A stretch of DNA of 64,000 nucleotides. Source: Nocardioides sp. AX2bis. GTDB lineage: Bacteria > Actinomycetota > Actinomycetes > Propionibacteriales > Nocardioidaceae. Both the position numbers and the translations under genes were made by a program. The stretch covers positions 3,702,161 through 3,766,160 of the forward strand of contig NZ_LR733215.1 in the NCBI RefSeq assembly GCF_902506435.1, read 5' to 3'. The notes below the pieces were generated by a model. That model did no database searches. It saw nothing but the letters and a program-made list of their open reading frames with translations, and was not told the DNA's origin. Positions within the stretch are counted from its first letter, which is position 1. Each line of letters opens with the position of its first letter. Below are positions 28,087-36,174 of this stretch, piece by piece.

Positions 28087-29903
28087 TGACGAGCACCACC
28101 CCCGCGCACGGCCCGTACGACGTCTGGGCCCCGACCGCGTCGCGGCTGCGGCTCCGGCTCGGTGCCGACGCCGGGGCCCGCACGCTCGACATGGCCCGTG
28201 GCGACGACGACTGGTGGTCCCCGGTGGAGGACGTCCCCGCGGACGCGGCGGACGTCGACTACGGCTTCCTGGTCGACGACTCCGACGAGCCCCGGCCGGA
28301 CCCGCGCTCGCGCCGGCAGCCCGACGGCGTGCACGCGCTGTCCCGCTCCTACGACCCCTCGACCTTCCCTTGGACCGACCAGGCCTGGACCGGGCGGCAG
28401 CTCGCCGGCGCGGTCGTCTACGAGCTGCACGTCGGCACCTTCACGCCCGAGGGCACCCTCGACGCGGCCCTGGGCCGCCTGGACCACCTGCGCTCGATCG
28501 GCGTCGACCTCGTCGAGCTGCTCCCGGTCAATGCCTTCGACGGCACCCACAACTGGGGCTACGACGGCGTCGGCTGGTTCGCGGTGGACGAGACCTACGG
28601 GGGTCCGGAGGCCTACCAGCGCTTCGTCGACGGCTGCCACGCCGCCGGCCTCGGCGTGGTGCAGGACGTCGTCTACAACCACCTCGGCCCCGGCGGCAAC
28701 TACCTGCCGGTGTTCGGGCCCTACCTCGGCACCGGCGCCAACACCTGGGGCGACACCGTCAACCTCGACGGCGCCGGGTCCGAGGAGGTGCGCCGCTACA
28801 TCCTGGACAACGTCCGGATGTGGTTCGTCGACCACCACGTCGACGCCCTGCGCCTCGACGCCGTGCACGCCCTGGCGGACTCCTCCGCGGTGCACCTGCT
28901 GGAGGAGATGGCCACCGAGGTCGCGGCCCTCTCGGCCCACCTCGGGCGGCCGCTGACGCTGATCGCGGAGTCCGACCTCAACGACACCCGGATGGTCACC
29001 CCCCGCGAGGGCGGCGGGCACGGCCTCGACGCCCAGTGGAGCGACGACTACCACCACGCCGTGCACGTCGCGCTGACCGGCGAGACGAGCGGCTACTACG
29101 CCGACTTCGCGCCGCTCACGGCGCTGGCGAAGGTCTGCGAGAAGGGCTTCTTCCACGACGGCACGTTCTCCTCCTTCCGCAAGGCCGACCACGGCCGTCC
29201 GGTCGACACCGACCACATGCCGACCTGGCGTCTCGTGGTCTGCAGCAGCAACCACGACCAGGTCGGCAACCGCGCCGCGGGCGACCGGATCTCGGAGCGG
29301 CTCGACGACGACCAGCTGGTCTGCGCGGCGCTGCTGACCCTGGCCGGACCGTTCACGCCGATGCTGTTCCAGGGCGAGGAGTGGGCGGCGAGCGCGCCGT
29401 TCCAGTTCTTCACCAGCCACACCGACCCCGCGCTGGGCAGGGCGACGGCCGAGGGCCGCACCCGGGAGTTCGCCGAGATGGGCTGGGACCCCGCCCTGGT
29501 GCCGGACCCGCAGGACCCGGAGACGTTCCGACGCTCGACGCTCGACTGGGACGAGCTCGGGTCCGGGCGGCACGCGGTGGTGCTGGAGGCGTACCGCGCC
29601 CTGGCCCGGCTGCGCCGCGAGCGCCCCGAGCTCACCGACCCGTCCTTCGCCTCCGTCGAGGCGACCGCCGACGAGGCCACCGGCGTCTTCACGCTGCGCC
29701 GCACCCCGACCGGCGGCCGGGCCGCGCTCGGGAACCCGGCCGGGTCGCTGCTGGTGGTCAACACCAGCGACGCCGAGGCGCTCGTCGAGGTGGGCGCGGT
29801 CGGCGCCGGCGGCGTACTCTTCGAAGGCCCTGCCGGTGTCGAGCTGACCGGGACCACGCTGCGGGTGCCCCCGCACGTGGGGGCACTGGTGGACCTGGCC
29901 TAG
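28086..29903 (+). CDS. treZ: Malto-oligosyltrehalose trehalohydrolase
   Basis: The 605-residue GH13 enzyme releases trehalose from the TreY product. An N-terminal E-set domain (about residues 5-95) precedes the barrel with DVVYNHLGPGGNYL, ALRLDAVHAL (nucleophile Asp), LIAESDLND (acid Glu) and SSNHDQVGNRAAGDR. The length is typical. Its start overlaps treY by one base. With glgX and treY it forms a complete glycogen-to-trehalose route, which in actinobacteria supplies a compatible solute and mycolate/glycolipid precursor. Confidence 0.95.
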
Positions 29904-29935
29904 CGGCCGGGAGGGAAACGCGCCGGGAGGCTGAC

Positions 29936-31039
29936 GTGGCGACGATGCTGGTCTTCGGCGCGGTGGTGGCGGGGCGCTTCTTCCTGCCGCTGCTGATCCC
30001 GCGCTACCCGCTGCCGGCCATCGTGGCCTGCCTGGTGCTGGACGGCGTCGACCAGACGATCTTCCAGGCCTTCGGCCACGACCCGCCGGGCTACCAGTCC
30101 TACGACAAGGCGATGGACGTCTTCTACCTGACCATCGCCTACCTGGCGATGATGCGGAACTGGTCGAACCTCGGCGCCTTCCGCGTCGGGCAGGCGCTGT
30201 TCTTCTACCGCCTGGTCGGGGTGGTCGCCTTCGAGCTGACCGGCGCGCGGGTGCTGCTGCTGCTCTTCCCGAACACCTTCGAGTACTTCTTCATCGCCTA
30301 CGAGGCGCTGCGCTCGCGCTGGTCGCCGATGGCCTTCGTGCTGTCGACCTGGATCGCCGTCGCCGCCGCGATCTGGGTCGTGGTCAAGCTGCCGCAGGAG
30401 TACTGGATCCACGTCGCGCAGCTCGACCTGACCGACCTGCTCACCGAGCAGGCCTGGGCGCCGCCGCTGCTGCTGGCCGTCCTGCTCGCCGTCGCCGGCC
30501 TCGTCCGGTACGCCCTGCTGCCCCGGCTCGGTCCCCCGACCCGGGAGGGCTGGACGCTGCGTGCCGAGCCGCTGCCGACGGCGATCGACGACCCCGAGGA
30601 GCAGGCCGCCTGGCGGGCCACCAGGGGCGCGCTGCGCAGCTGGGTGACGGTGGAGAAGGTGGTGATGATCGGGCTGCTGACCGTGATCTTCGGCCAGATG
30701 CTGCCGGGCGTCAGCACCTCCAGCGTCAACGTATTCCTCGGCATCGGCGCCGTGGTCGTGGTCAACACCGCGCTCACCCTGGCCTCCTCGCGCGCCCGCC
30801 GCACGATCAGCTCGATGGGCTGGGAGTTCGCGGCCCGGATGGCGACCAACATCGTGCTGGTGGTCGTGGCCGAGTGGCTGCTGCGCATCGACGGCGGTGG
30901 GATCGACGGGTCCTCGATGCTGTTCTTCCTGGTCATGGTCAGCCTGCTGAGCATGCTCCACGACCGCTGGCAGCCCGTGCAGGGCTGGCGCCAGGAGCAG
31001 GAGGAGCGGCGTACGCCCTCCCCCGCCCCGGCCGGCTGA
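29936..31039 (+). CDS. Multi-pass membrane protein of unknown function
   Basis: The 367-residue protein has about nine hydrophobic helices (for example ATMLVFGAVVAGRFFLPLLI, VGQALFFYRLVGVVAFELTG, WVTVEKVVMIGLLTVIFGQM). It is rich in aromatic residues (FPNTFEYFFIAYEALRSRW) and has one cytoplasmic-like loop near residue 200. I recognise no transporter or enzyme motif. GTG 29936 follows GGGAGG by 5 bases; ATG 29945 would be too far from that site. It lies 32 bases after treZ on the same strand and may share its transcript. It ends one base from the convergent cobB gene. Confidence 0.75.
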   Translation: MATMLVFGAVVAGRFFLPLLIPRYPLPAIVACLVLDGVDQTIFQAFGHDPPGYQSYDKAMDVFYLTIAYLAMMRNWSNLGAFRVGQALFFYRLVGVVAFELTGARVLLLLFPNTFEYFFIAYEALRSRWSPMAFVLSTWIAVAAAIWVVVKLPQEYWIHVAQLDLTDLLTEQAWAPPLLLAVLLAVAGLVRYALLPRLGPPTREGWTLRAEPLPTAIDDPEEQAAWRATRGALRSWVTVEKVVMIGLLTVIFGQMLPGVSTSSVNVFLGIGAVVVVNTALTLASSRARRTISSMGWEFAARMATNIVLVVVAEWLLRIDGGGIDGSSMLFFLVMVSLLSMLHDRWQPVQGWRQEQEERRTPSPAPAG

Positions 31040-31040
31040 G

Positions 31041-31727
31041 CTAGCCGAGCAGGGAGTCGACCCACGCCGGGACGAGCAGTCCGGCGGGGCCCTGGCGGGA
31101 CTCGTGGAACCACCGGCTGCCCTCGCTCGGCTGCAGGTTCAGCTCGAGGGTGCGCGCGCCGTACGCCCGGGCCTGCTGGACGAACCCGGCCGCCGGGTAG
31201 ACCGCGCCGGAGGTGCCGACCGAGACGAAGAGGTCGGCGTCGACGAGCGCGTCGACGATCCGGTCCATCTCGTAGGGGACCTCGCCGAACCAGACGACGT
31301 CGGGCCGCAGCGCCGGGGCGCCGCAGCCCGGGCAGGGCGGCTGGTCGCCGAGGGTGCCGGCCCAGCGGACGCGGTGCCCGCAGGCGGTGCACCAGGCGGC
31401 CAGCAGCTCGCCGTGCATGTGCAGGACCGTGGGCGAGCCGGCGCGCTCGTGCAGGTCGTCGATGTTCTGGGTGACCAGCAGCAGCTCGTCGCCGAGGACC
31501 TCCCCGAGCCGGGCCAGGGCGTCGTGCGCCGGGTTGGGGTCGACGGTGGTGAGCGCGGCGCGGCGGGCGTCGTAGAACGCCTGGACCACCGACGGAGCGG
31601 CGTCGAAGGCCTCGGGCGTGGCGACGTCCTCGACGCGGTGGCCCTCCCAGAGCCCGTCGGCGTCGCGGAACGTCGGCACCCCGCTCTCGGCGGAGATGCC
31701 GGCACCGGTCAGCACGACGACCTTCAC
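31041..31727 (-). CDS. cobB: NAD-dependent protein deacylase, Sir2/CobB type
   Basis: The 228-residue sirtuin has NAD-binding TGAGISAESGVPTFRD, TQNIDDLH, catalytic His105 in HMHGEL, zinc cysteines at 113, 116, 132 and 135, and VGTSGAVYPAAG. Tyr52 and Arg55 (FYDARR) occupy the Y-x-x-R pattern that marks class III sirtuins able to remove succinyl or malonyl groups, so it may be a deacylase rather than only a deacetylase. The GTG at 31727 is 8 bases after a TAGGAT -10 box (leaderless). Confidence 0.94.
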   Translation of the reverse strand: MKVVVLTGAGISAESGVPTFRDADGLWEGHRVEDVATPEAFDAAPSVVQAFYDARRAALTTVDPNPAHDALARLGEVLGDELLLVTQNIDDLHERAGSPTVLHMHGELLAAWCTACGHRVRWAGTLGDQPPCPGCGAPALRPDVVWFGEVPYEMDRIVDALVDADLFVSVGTSGAVYPAAGFVQQARAYGARTLELNLQPSEGSRWFHESRQGPAGLLVPAWVDSLLG

Positions 31728-31735
31728 GATCGACG

Positions 31736-31741
31736 ATCCTA
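31736..31741 (-). promoter_or_regulatory. -10 box TAGGAT of cobB
   Basis: TAGGAT on the minus strand lies 8 bases before GTG 31727. Confidence 0.55.
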
Positions 31742-31763
31742 GGCCGTGCCGGCCCGGGGGGAC

Positions 31764-32387
31764 TCAGGCCTCGGCGTACTCGAACCCGATCCGCAGCCCG
31801 TTCACCTCGGTGACCGTGATCGTCAGCGGGGTCTCGGTGCCGTCCCGGGCGACCAGGGTGCACTCGCCGGTGGCGTCCGGCTCGCCCGGGAGCTCGCCGC
31901 ACTCGACCGACCCGAAGCGGATCGCCTGCGCGCGCAGCTGCCGGCCGATCGTGTCGGCGACGGACGGGCCGTCGATGAAGATCACCGAGTCGTAGTCGAC
32001 GGCCTCTCCCTCGACCGCGGTGACCGTCGGGCGGATGCCGGTGCGGCTGCCGTCGCCGGTGAAGACGGCCGCGCAGTCCTGGGTCGCGCCGACCTCGGCG
32101 ACCAGCGGTCCCTCGCAGGTCACCTCGACCTGCTCGGCGCCCTCCCCGCTGATGCTGCCCAGCACGTCCTCCTCCAGCGCCGCCTGGTCGATCTCGGGGG
32201 TCGACGAGCCCACCGAGACGCTGCCCGAGCACGCGGCGACGGGGAGCAGGAGGGCCAGCCCGGCCAGCCGGGCCAACCGGGCCGGACGGACGAGGCGGGC
32301 CGGACGGACGAGGCGGGCCGGACGGACGAGGCGGGCCGGACGGACGAGGCGGGCGGTCGTCGCGGCGGCGCGCGGGGACGTGGTCAC
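31764..32387 (-). CDS. Lipoprotein with DUF4333-like repeats
   Basis: The protein has 207 residues. A long Arg-rich n-region contains four LVRPAR repeats, followed by LARLAGLALLLPVAAC, a lipobox with the lipidated Cys. The mature part holds two related beta domains of DUF4333 type: residues with VTCEGPLVAEVGATQDCAAVF and a second with FGSVECGELPGEPDATGECT. Each has two cysteines. The function is unknown; the protein is probably anchored outside the membrane. I start at GTG 32387 because upstream residues are encoded by the 22-bp repeat array. The n-region repeat comes from an 18-bp minisatellite. Confidence 0.75.
   Translation of the reverse strand: MTTSPRAAATTARLVRPARLVRPARLVRPARLVRPARLARLAGLALLLPVAACSGSVSVGSSTPEIDQAALEEDVLGSISGEGAEQVEVTCEGPLVAEVGATQDCAAVFTGDGSRTGIRPTVTAVEGEAVDYDSVIFIDGPSVADTIGRQLRAQAIRFGSVECGELPGEPDATGECTLVARDGTETPLTITVTEVNGLRIGFEYAEA
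32281..32352. repeat. 18-bp minisatellite, four perfect copies, inside a signal peptide
   Basis: The unit GCCGGACGGACGAGGCGG occurs four times without change (32281-32298, 32299-32316, 32317-32334, 32335-32352). On the minus strand it encodes the hexapeptide repeat of the lipoprotein n-region. The 18-bp period keeps the frame, so copy-number change would lengthen or shorten the signal peptide. Confidence 0.97.
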
Positions 32388-32430
32388 GAGACGCAGAATC
32401 GCACGCGGCGGACCCCCGCCCCCCCGAAAC

Positions 32431-32496
32431 GCCGAGATGACGCTCGCGGACAGCCGAGATGACGCTCGCGGCGCCTCGAGATGACGCTTGCGGACA
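32431..32496. repeat. 22-bp tandem repeat array, locus 1 (three units)
   Basis: The units are 32431-32452, 32453-32474 and 32475-32496, each of the form GCCGAGATGACGCTCGCGG plus three variable bases. A 22-mer spanning units 1 and 2 (32442-32463) is the exact reverse complement of one unit in the array at 51163-51240. It lies between the lipoprotein start and the MhuD-like gene. Confidence 0.95.
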
Positions 32497-32544
32497 GGTC
32501 GGGACGCCGTACGCCGGCTCCCGCGGTCCTGGCAGGCTGGGGTC

Positions 32545-32874
32545 ATGTCCGTCATCAAGATCAACGCCATCACCGTGCCCGCCGGCTCCGGCGACGAGCT
32601 CGCTCACCGCTTCGCGGCCCGCGCCGGGGCCGTCGACGGCGCCGACGGGTTCGAGGGCTTCGAGCTGCTCAAGCCCACCGACGACCGCGACCAGTGGCTG
32701 GTCCTCACCCGCTGGCGCGACCAGGAGGCGTTCGACGCCTGGGTGGGCTCGCAGAGCTTCGCCGACGGCCACCGCTCGGCCGTCGAGCGCGCGGGCGGCG
32801 AGGCCCCCAAGCCCGTCTCGACCCACAGCGAGGTCTGGTCGTACGAGACCGCGGGCGGCTCGACCCCGCGCTGA
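32545..32874 (+). CDS. MhuD-like haem-degrading monooxygenase (ABM fold)
   Basis: The 109-residue single-domain antibiotic-biosynthesis-monooxygenase fold resembles mycobacterial MhuD. It begins MSVIKINAITVPAGSGDEL with Asn7, has WLVLTRWRDQEAFDAWV with Trp66, and carries His76 in FADGHRSA. These correspond to the Asn, Trp and haem-ligating His of MhuD. Such enzymes open haem to release iron for cytosolic use. No haem-uptake genes are nearby. The ATG at 32545 follows TGGCAGGCTGGGGTC and is probably leaderless or weakly initiated. Confidence 0.8.
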   Translation: MSVIKINAITVPAGSGDELAHRFAARAGAVDGADGFEGFELLKPTDDRDQWLVLTRWRDQEAFDAWVGSQSFADGHRSAVERAGGEAPKPVSTHSEVWSYETAGGSTPR

Positions 32875-32901
32875 CCGCGCGTCGCGGGCCCTGCGCCCGG
32901 C

Positions 32902-33441
32902 TCAGAGCAGGAGCAGCAGGGCCATCACCACGCCCACGACGACCAGGGCCACCAGGGCGAGCACCGCGCCGGCGATCCCGACCCGCTCGGCCGTGCCCCG
33001 CCGCTGGGTGAGCGGCAGCCCGGCGGCGACCTCCTCGACCAGTTTCCGCCCGGCGGCGAGGTCGACGCGGTGCCCTCCGGTGCGCCGGAAGCGGCCGTCG
33101 CGCCAGACGTACGTCGCGCTCACCGACGTCCCCGTCTGCCGCCCGCGGCGACTGCTGCGGCTCACGCGGCCGGGACCGCGCCGGGTCTGCTGGTCCACGT
33201 CGGTCACGGAGTAGACGTCGTCGGGCGCGAACCGGACCTCGTGGCGCAGCGACCGGTCGGAGGTGCGTCCGGCGCCCCGACCGGACCCCCGCACCTCGGT
33301 CGCCCGGGTGAGCGCGGTGAGGTCGCGGTCCAGGTCGAAGCCGTCCTCGCACCGGGCCAGGGTGTAGCCGGCCGCGGGGGCGCGCTCCTCCACCTGCCGG
33401 CAGAGCTCGTGCTGGGCGGAGGTCCAGGGCGCGGTGGTCAC
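32902..33441 (-). CDS. C-terminally membrane-anchored protein of unknown function
   Basis: The protein has 179 residues. The N-terminal 150 residues are soluble and charged (SLRHEVRFAPDDVYSVTDVD, SSRRGRQTGTSVSATYVWRDG). The last 25 (GIAGAVLALVALVVVGVVMA and so on) form a single tail anchor. No named domain is recognised. It lies 40 bases downstream of the Nudix regulator gene on the same strand and may be co-transcribed with it. Confidence 0.65.
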   Translation of the reverse strand: MTTAPWTSAQHELCRQVEERAPAAGYTLARCEDGFDLDRDLTALTRATEVRGSGRGAGRTSDRSLRHEVRFAPDDVYSVTDVDQQTRRGPGRVSRSSRRGRQTGTSVSATYVWRDGRFRRTGGHRVDLAAGRKLVEEVAAGLPLTQRRGTAERVGIAGAVLALVALVVVGVVMALLLLL

Positions 33442-33481
33442 GGCGTCATCCTCCCCGGCACCGGGTCCCCGCGGGACGGGT

Positions 33482-34180
33482 TCAGCCGCGCAGCAGCGGC
33501 GGGTGCAGCGAGGTCGCCGGGCCCGTCCGGTAGAGCCGCGCCGGACGACCCCCGTCGCGCGCGGTCGTCCGGTCGGTCGCCTCCAGGAACCCCGCCGTCC
33601 CGGTGACCTTGCGGTGGAAGTTGCGCGGGTCCAGCGGCCGGTCCCAGACCACCTCGTAGACGCGGCGCAGGTCGCCGACGGTGAACTCACGGCCGCAGAA
33701 CGCGGCCGCGAGCGGGGTGTACTCGAGCTTGGCCCGGGCCCGCTCGACCCCGTCGCGCAGGACCTGGTGGTGGTCGAAGGCCAGCGCGCCCCGGCCCCCC
33801 GCGGTCCGGCCGACGAGGTCGGCGACCGGCTGCCACCGGGCGTCGGCGGCGTCCGTCCCGGCGACCGGGACCGGCAGGTCCGCGGCCAGCGCGATGTAGG
33901 CCACCGTGACGGTCCGCATCCGCGGGTCGCGGTCGGGCGCGCCGTACGAACCCAGCTGCTCGAGGTGCACCTGCCCGGAGGTCACGCCGGTCTCCTCCTC
34001 CAGCTCGCGCCCGGCGGCGGCCGGCAGGTCCTCGTCGGGGCGCAGGAAGCCACCCGGCAGCGCCCAGCGACCGCGGTACGGCTCCTCGCCGCGGCGGACC
34101 GTCAGCACCTGCAACCGGTCCTCGCGCACCGTCAGCACGACCAGGTCGACGGTGACCGCCACGGTCGGGTACTCGCTCAT
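33482..34180 (-). CDS. Nudix hydrolase / NrtR-like transcriptional regulator
   Basis: The protein has 232 residues. The N-terminal Nudix domain has an intact box at residues 44-66: G, E50, then RELEEETG. The C-terminal part (about 152-222; LEYTPLAAAFCGREFTVGDL, VYEVVWDRPLDPRNFHRKV) is the winged-helix domain of NrtR-type regulators. NrtR proteins sense ADP-ribose or related NAD metabolites. Here the catalytic glutamates are retained, so hydrolysis is possible. A 47-base inverted repeat lies upstream, shared with a divergent SPFH/NAD-kinase-like pair. The ATG at 34180 is 6 bases after TAGGGT; a GGAGG also lies upstream at longer spacing. Confidence 0.88.
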   Translation of the reverse strand: MSEYPTVAVTVDLVVLTVREDRLQVLTVRRGEEPYRGRWALPGGFLRPDEDLPAAAGRELEEETGVTSGQVHLEQLGSYGAPDRDPRMRTVTVAYIALAADLPVPVAGTDAADARWQPVADLVGRTAGGRGALAFDHHQVLRDGVERARAKLEYTPLAAAFCGREFTVGDLRRVYEVVWDRPLDPRNFHRKVTGTAGFLEATDRTTARDGGRPARLYRTGPATSLHPPLLRG

Positions 34181-34186
34181 GAGCTG

Positions 34187-34192
34187 ACCCTA
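34187..34192 (-). promoter_or_regulatory. -10 box TAGGGT of the NrtR-like gene
   Basis: TAGGGT on the minus strand lies 6 bases before ATG 34180. Its -35 region would fall inside the inverted repeat at 34202-34248. Confidence 0.5.
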
Positions 34193-34201
34193 CCTCCTTC
34201 G

Positions 34202-34248
34202 TGTCATCTTGACGATTAGCGGTCGACCGGCTTATCGTCATCATGACA
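34202..34248. promoter_or_regulatory. 47-base inverted repeat, candidate NrtR-like operator
   Basis: TGTCATCTTGACGATTAGC (34202-34220) is matched by GCTTATCGTCATCATGACA (34230-34248): 16 of 19 positions pair, around a GGTCGACC core. It lies centrally between the divergent Nudix-regulator and SPFH genes. It is notably A/T-rich for this genome, as expected of an operator overlapping both promoters. Confidence 0.75.
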
Positions 34249-34271
34249 TCAACCGATCGAGAGGAAGACCG

Positions 34272-35279
34272 ATGGCCGACATCGCCCGCTACCCGCTGGT
34301 CCGTCACCTGCGGGGGTCCAGCACCAGCCACGTCGAGCAGGTACGCAACGGCCGGACCGTCCGCGCCGGCGTGGGCGCCTCGTTCTGGTTCCGCCCGCTG
34401 GGCGCCGTGCTCAACGAGGTCCCGGTCGACGACCGGGAGCTGCCGCTGCTCTTCCACGCCCGCACCAGCGACTTCCAGGACGTCACCGTCCAGGCGACGG
34501 TGACCTACCGCGTCACCGACCCGACCACGGCCGCCGGCCGCATCGACTTCTCGATCGGGCCCGACACCGGGCAGTGGCGCAGCACCCCGTTGGACCAGGT
34601 CGCGGGGATGCTGACCGAGTCGGCCCAGCAGTACGCGATCGACCTGCTGGCCACCGCCGACCTGCCGACCGCCCTGGCCTGGGGCGTCGGCCCGCTGCGC
34701 GCGGCGGTCGCCGAGGGACTGGCCGGCGACGAGCGCCTCGTCCAGACCGGGATCAGCGTCGTCGGCGTCCGCGTCGTCGCGGTGCGACCCGAGCCCGAGG
34801 TCGAGAAGGCGCTGCGGACCCCCACCCGCGAGCAGGTCCAGCAGCAGGCCGACCGGGCCACCTTCGAGCGCCGGGCGGTCGCCGTCGAGCGCGAGCGGGC
34901 GATCGGGGAGAACGAGCTCCAGACGCAGATCGAGCTGGCCCGCCGCGAGGAGCAGCTGGTCACCCAGCGCGGGAACAACGCCCGCCGCGAGGCCGAGGAG
35001 GCCGCGGCGGCCGGCTCGGTCGCCGCCGAGGCCGCGGCCCGCCGTACCGTCCTGACGGCCGAGGCCGGCGCGGCCAGCACCCGGCTCGCCGGCGCCGCCC
35101 AGGGCGAGGCGGAGGCCGCAAGAGTCGCGGCGTACGACGGGGTCGGCGACGCGGTGCTGCTCAGCCTCGCCGTCCGCGAGCTCGCGGCCAACCTGCCCCG
35201 GATCGAGACCCTGGTGCTGAGCCCCGACCTCGTCAGCACCGCGCTGGCCCAGCTGGGCGCGGGGAGGACGACGGCATGA
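34272..35279 (+). CDS. Soluble SPFH-domain (band 7) protein
   Basis: The protein has 335 residues. An SPFH/band-7-like domain spans about residues 25-175 (GVGASFWFRPLGAVLNEVPV, QDVTVQATVTYRVTDP, ISVVGVRVVAVRPEPEVEKA). A long Glu/Arg/Ala-rich coiled coil follows at about 176-290 (REQVQQQADRATFERRAVAV). Unlike most flotillin or stomatin relatives there is no N-terminal membrane helix, so it is probably a cytosolic oligomer. GAGGAAG at 34261 precedes ATG 34272. Its stop overlaps the start of the NAD-kinase-like gene in ATGA. Its role is unknown; the context suggests NAD-related control. Confidence 0.8.
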   Translation: MADIARYPLVRHLRGSSTSHVEQVRNGRTVRAGVGASFWFRPLGAVLNEVPVDDRELPLLFHARTSDFQDVTVQATVTYRVTDPTTAAGRIDFSIGPDTGQWRSTPLDQVAGMLTESAQQYAIDLLATADLPTALAWGVGPLRAAVAEGLAGDERLVQTGISVVGVRVVAVRPEPEVEKALRTPTREQVQQQADRATFERRAVAVERERAIGENELQTQIELARREEQLVTQRGNNARREAEEAAAAGSVAAEAAARRTVLTAEAGAASTRLAGAAQGEAEAARVAAYDGVGDAVLLSLAVRELAANLPRIETLVLSPDLVSTALAQLGAGRTTA

Positions 35280-36154
35280 GCCTGCAGCCGCGTGTCGTCG
35301 TCGTGCACCGGCGCACGGAGCTCGACGAGCTGGTCGCCACCCACGGCACCCGCGGCCAGGCCGCGTTCTTCCTGGGCTCGCGGGGCCGTGACCTCGCCGA
35401 GCTCGAGGACCGGCACCGGCTGACCCAGGAGGCGGTGGCCGCCGCGGTCGCGGCGGTCCCCGTCGAGTGGCGGCGCGGGAGCGTCGAGCGGGAGGACGTC
35501 TCGCGCTTCCTCTTCGCACCCGAGGACGTCGTCGTGGTCGTCGGGCAGGACGGGCTGGTCGCCAACGTCGCGAAGTACCTCGACGGCCAGCCGGTGATCG
35601 GGATCGACCCCGAGCCTGGCCGCAACGCCGGCGTCCTGGTCACCCACGCGGCCCGCGACCTCGGCGAGCTGCTGCACGGCACCGGGCACGTCACGGAGCG
35701 CACGATGGTGCAGGCCTCGCTGGACGACGGGCAGCGGCTGCTCGCCCTGAACGAGGTCTTCGTCGGGCACCCCACGCACCAGACCGCGCGGTACGAGCTC
35801 CGCCCGCCCGCCGCGGGTGTGGAGGCACAGGCGTCGTCCGGGGTCATCGTCGCCACCGGGACCGGGGCGACGGGGTGGTGCGCGTCGGTGGCGCGGGAGC
35901 GGGGCAGCCGGCTGCCGATGCCGGCCCCGGGCGAGCCCCGGCTGGTGTGGTTCGTCCGCGAGGCCTGGCCGTCGCCGGCGACCGGGACGTCGCTGACCGA
36001 GGGCGAGCTGGCCGGCACGGAGCTGGCGCTCACCGTCACCTCGGACCGCCTGGTCGCCTTCGGCGACGGGGTCGAGGCCGACGCGCTGACGCTGGGCTGG
36101 GGGCAGACGGTACGGGTCGGGAGGGCGGCGACGGCGCTGCGGCTGGTGTCCTGA
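35276..36154 (+). CDS. NAD-kinase-like protein with altered motifs
   Basis: The 292-residue protein has the overall NAD kinase order. VVVVVGQDGLVANVAKYLDG stands where GGDGT should be (residues 90-93). LNEVFVG (NE at 159-160) and SSGVIVATGTGATGW (195-200) stand where TPTGSTAY should be, followed by a C-terminal beta region ending in DRLVAFGDGVEADAL. The second Gly and the Thr of GGDGT and the TPTGS motif are changed. It may therefore bind NAD or a nucleotide without normal kinase activity, or act on another substrate. It is translationally coupled to the SPFH gene. Confidence 0.7.
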   Translation: MSLQPRVVVVHRRTELDELVATHGTRGQAAFFLGSRGRDLAELEDRHRLTQEAVAAAVAAVPVEWRRGSVEREDVSRFLFAPEDVVVVVGQDGLVANVAKYLDGQPVIGIDPEPGRNAGVLVTHAARDLGELLHGTGHVTERTMVQASLDDGQRLLALNEVFVGHPTHQTARYELRPPAAGVEAQASSGVIVATGTGATGWCASVARERGSRLPMPAPGEPRLVWFVREAWPSPATGTSLTEGELAGTELALTVTSDRLVAFGDGVEADALTLGWGQTVRVGRAATALRLVS

Positions 36155-36174
36155 GCGGGCCCGGACGGGAGCGG

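Noticed and set aside
32431..32496. CRISPR array
   Set aside because: The units are contiguous 22-mers with no unique spacers, there are only three, and no cas genes are present.
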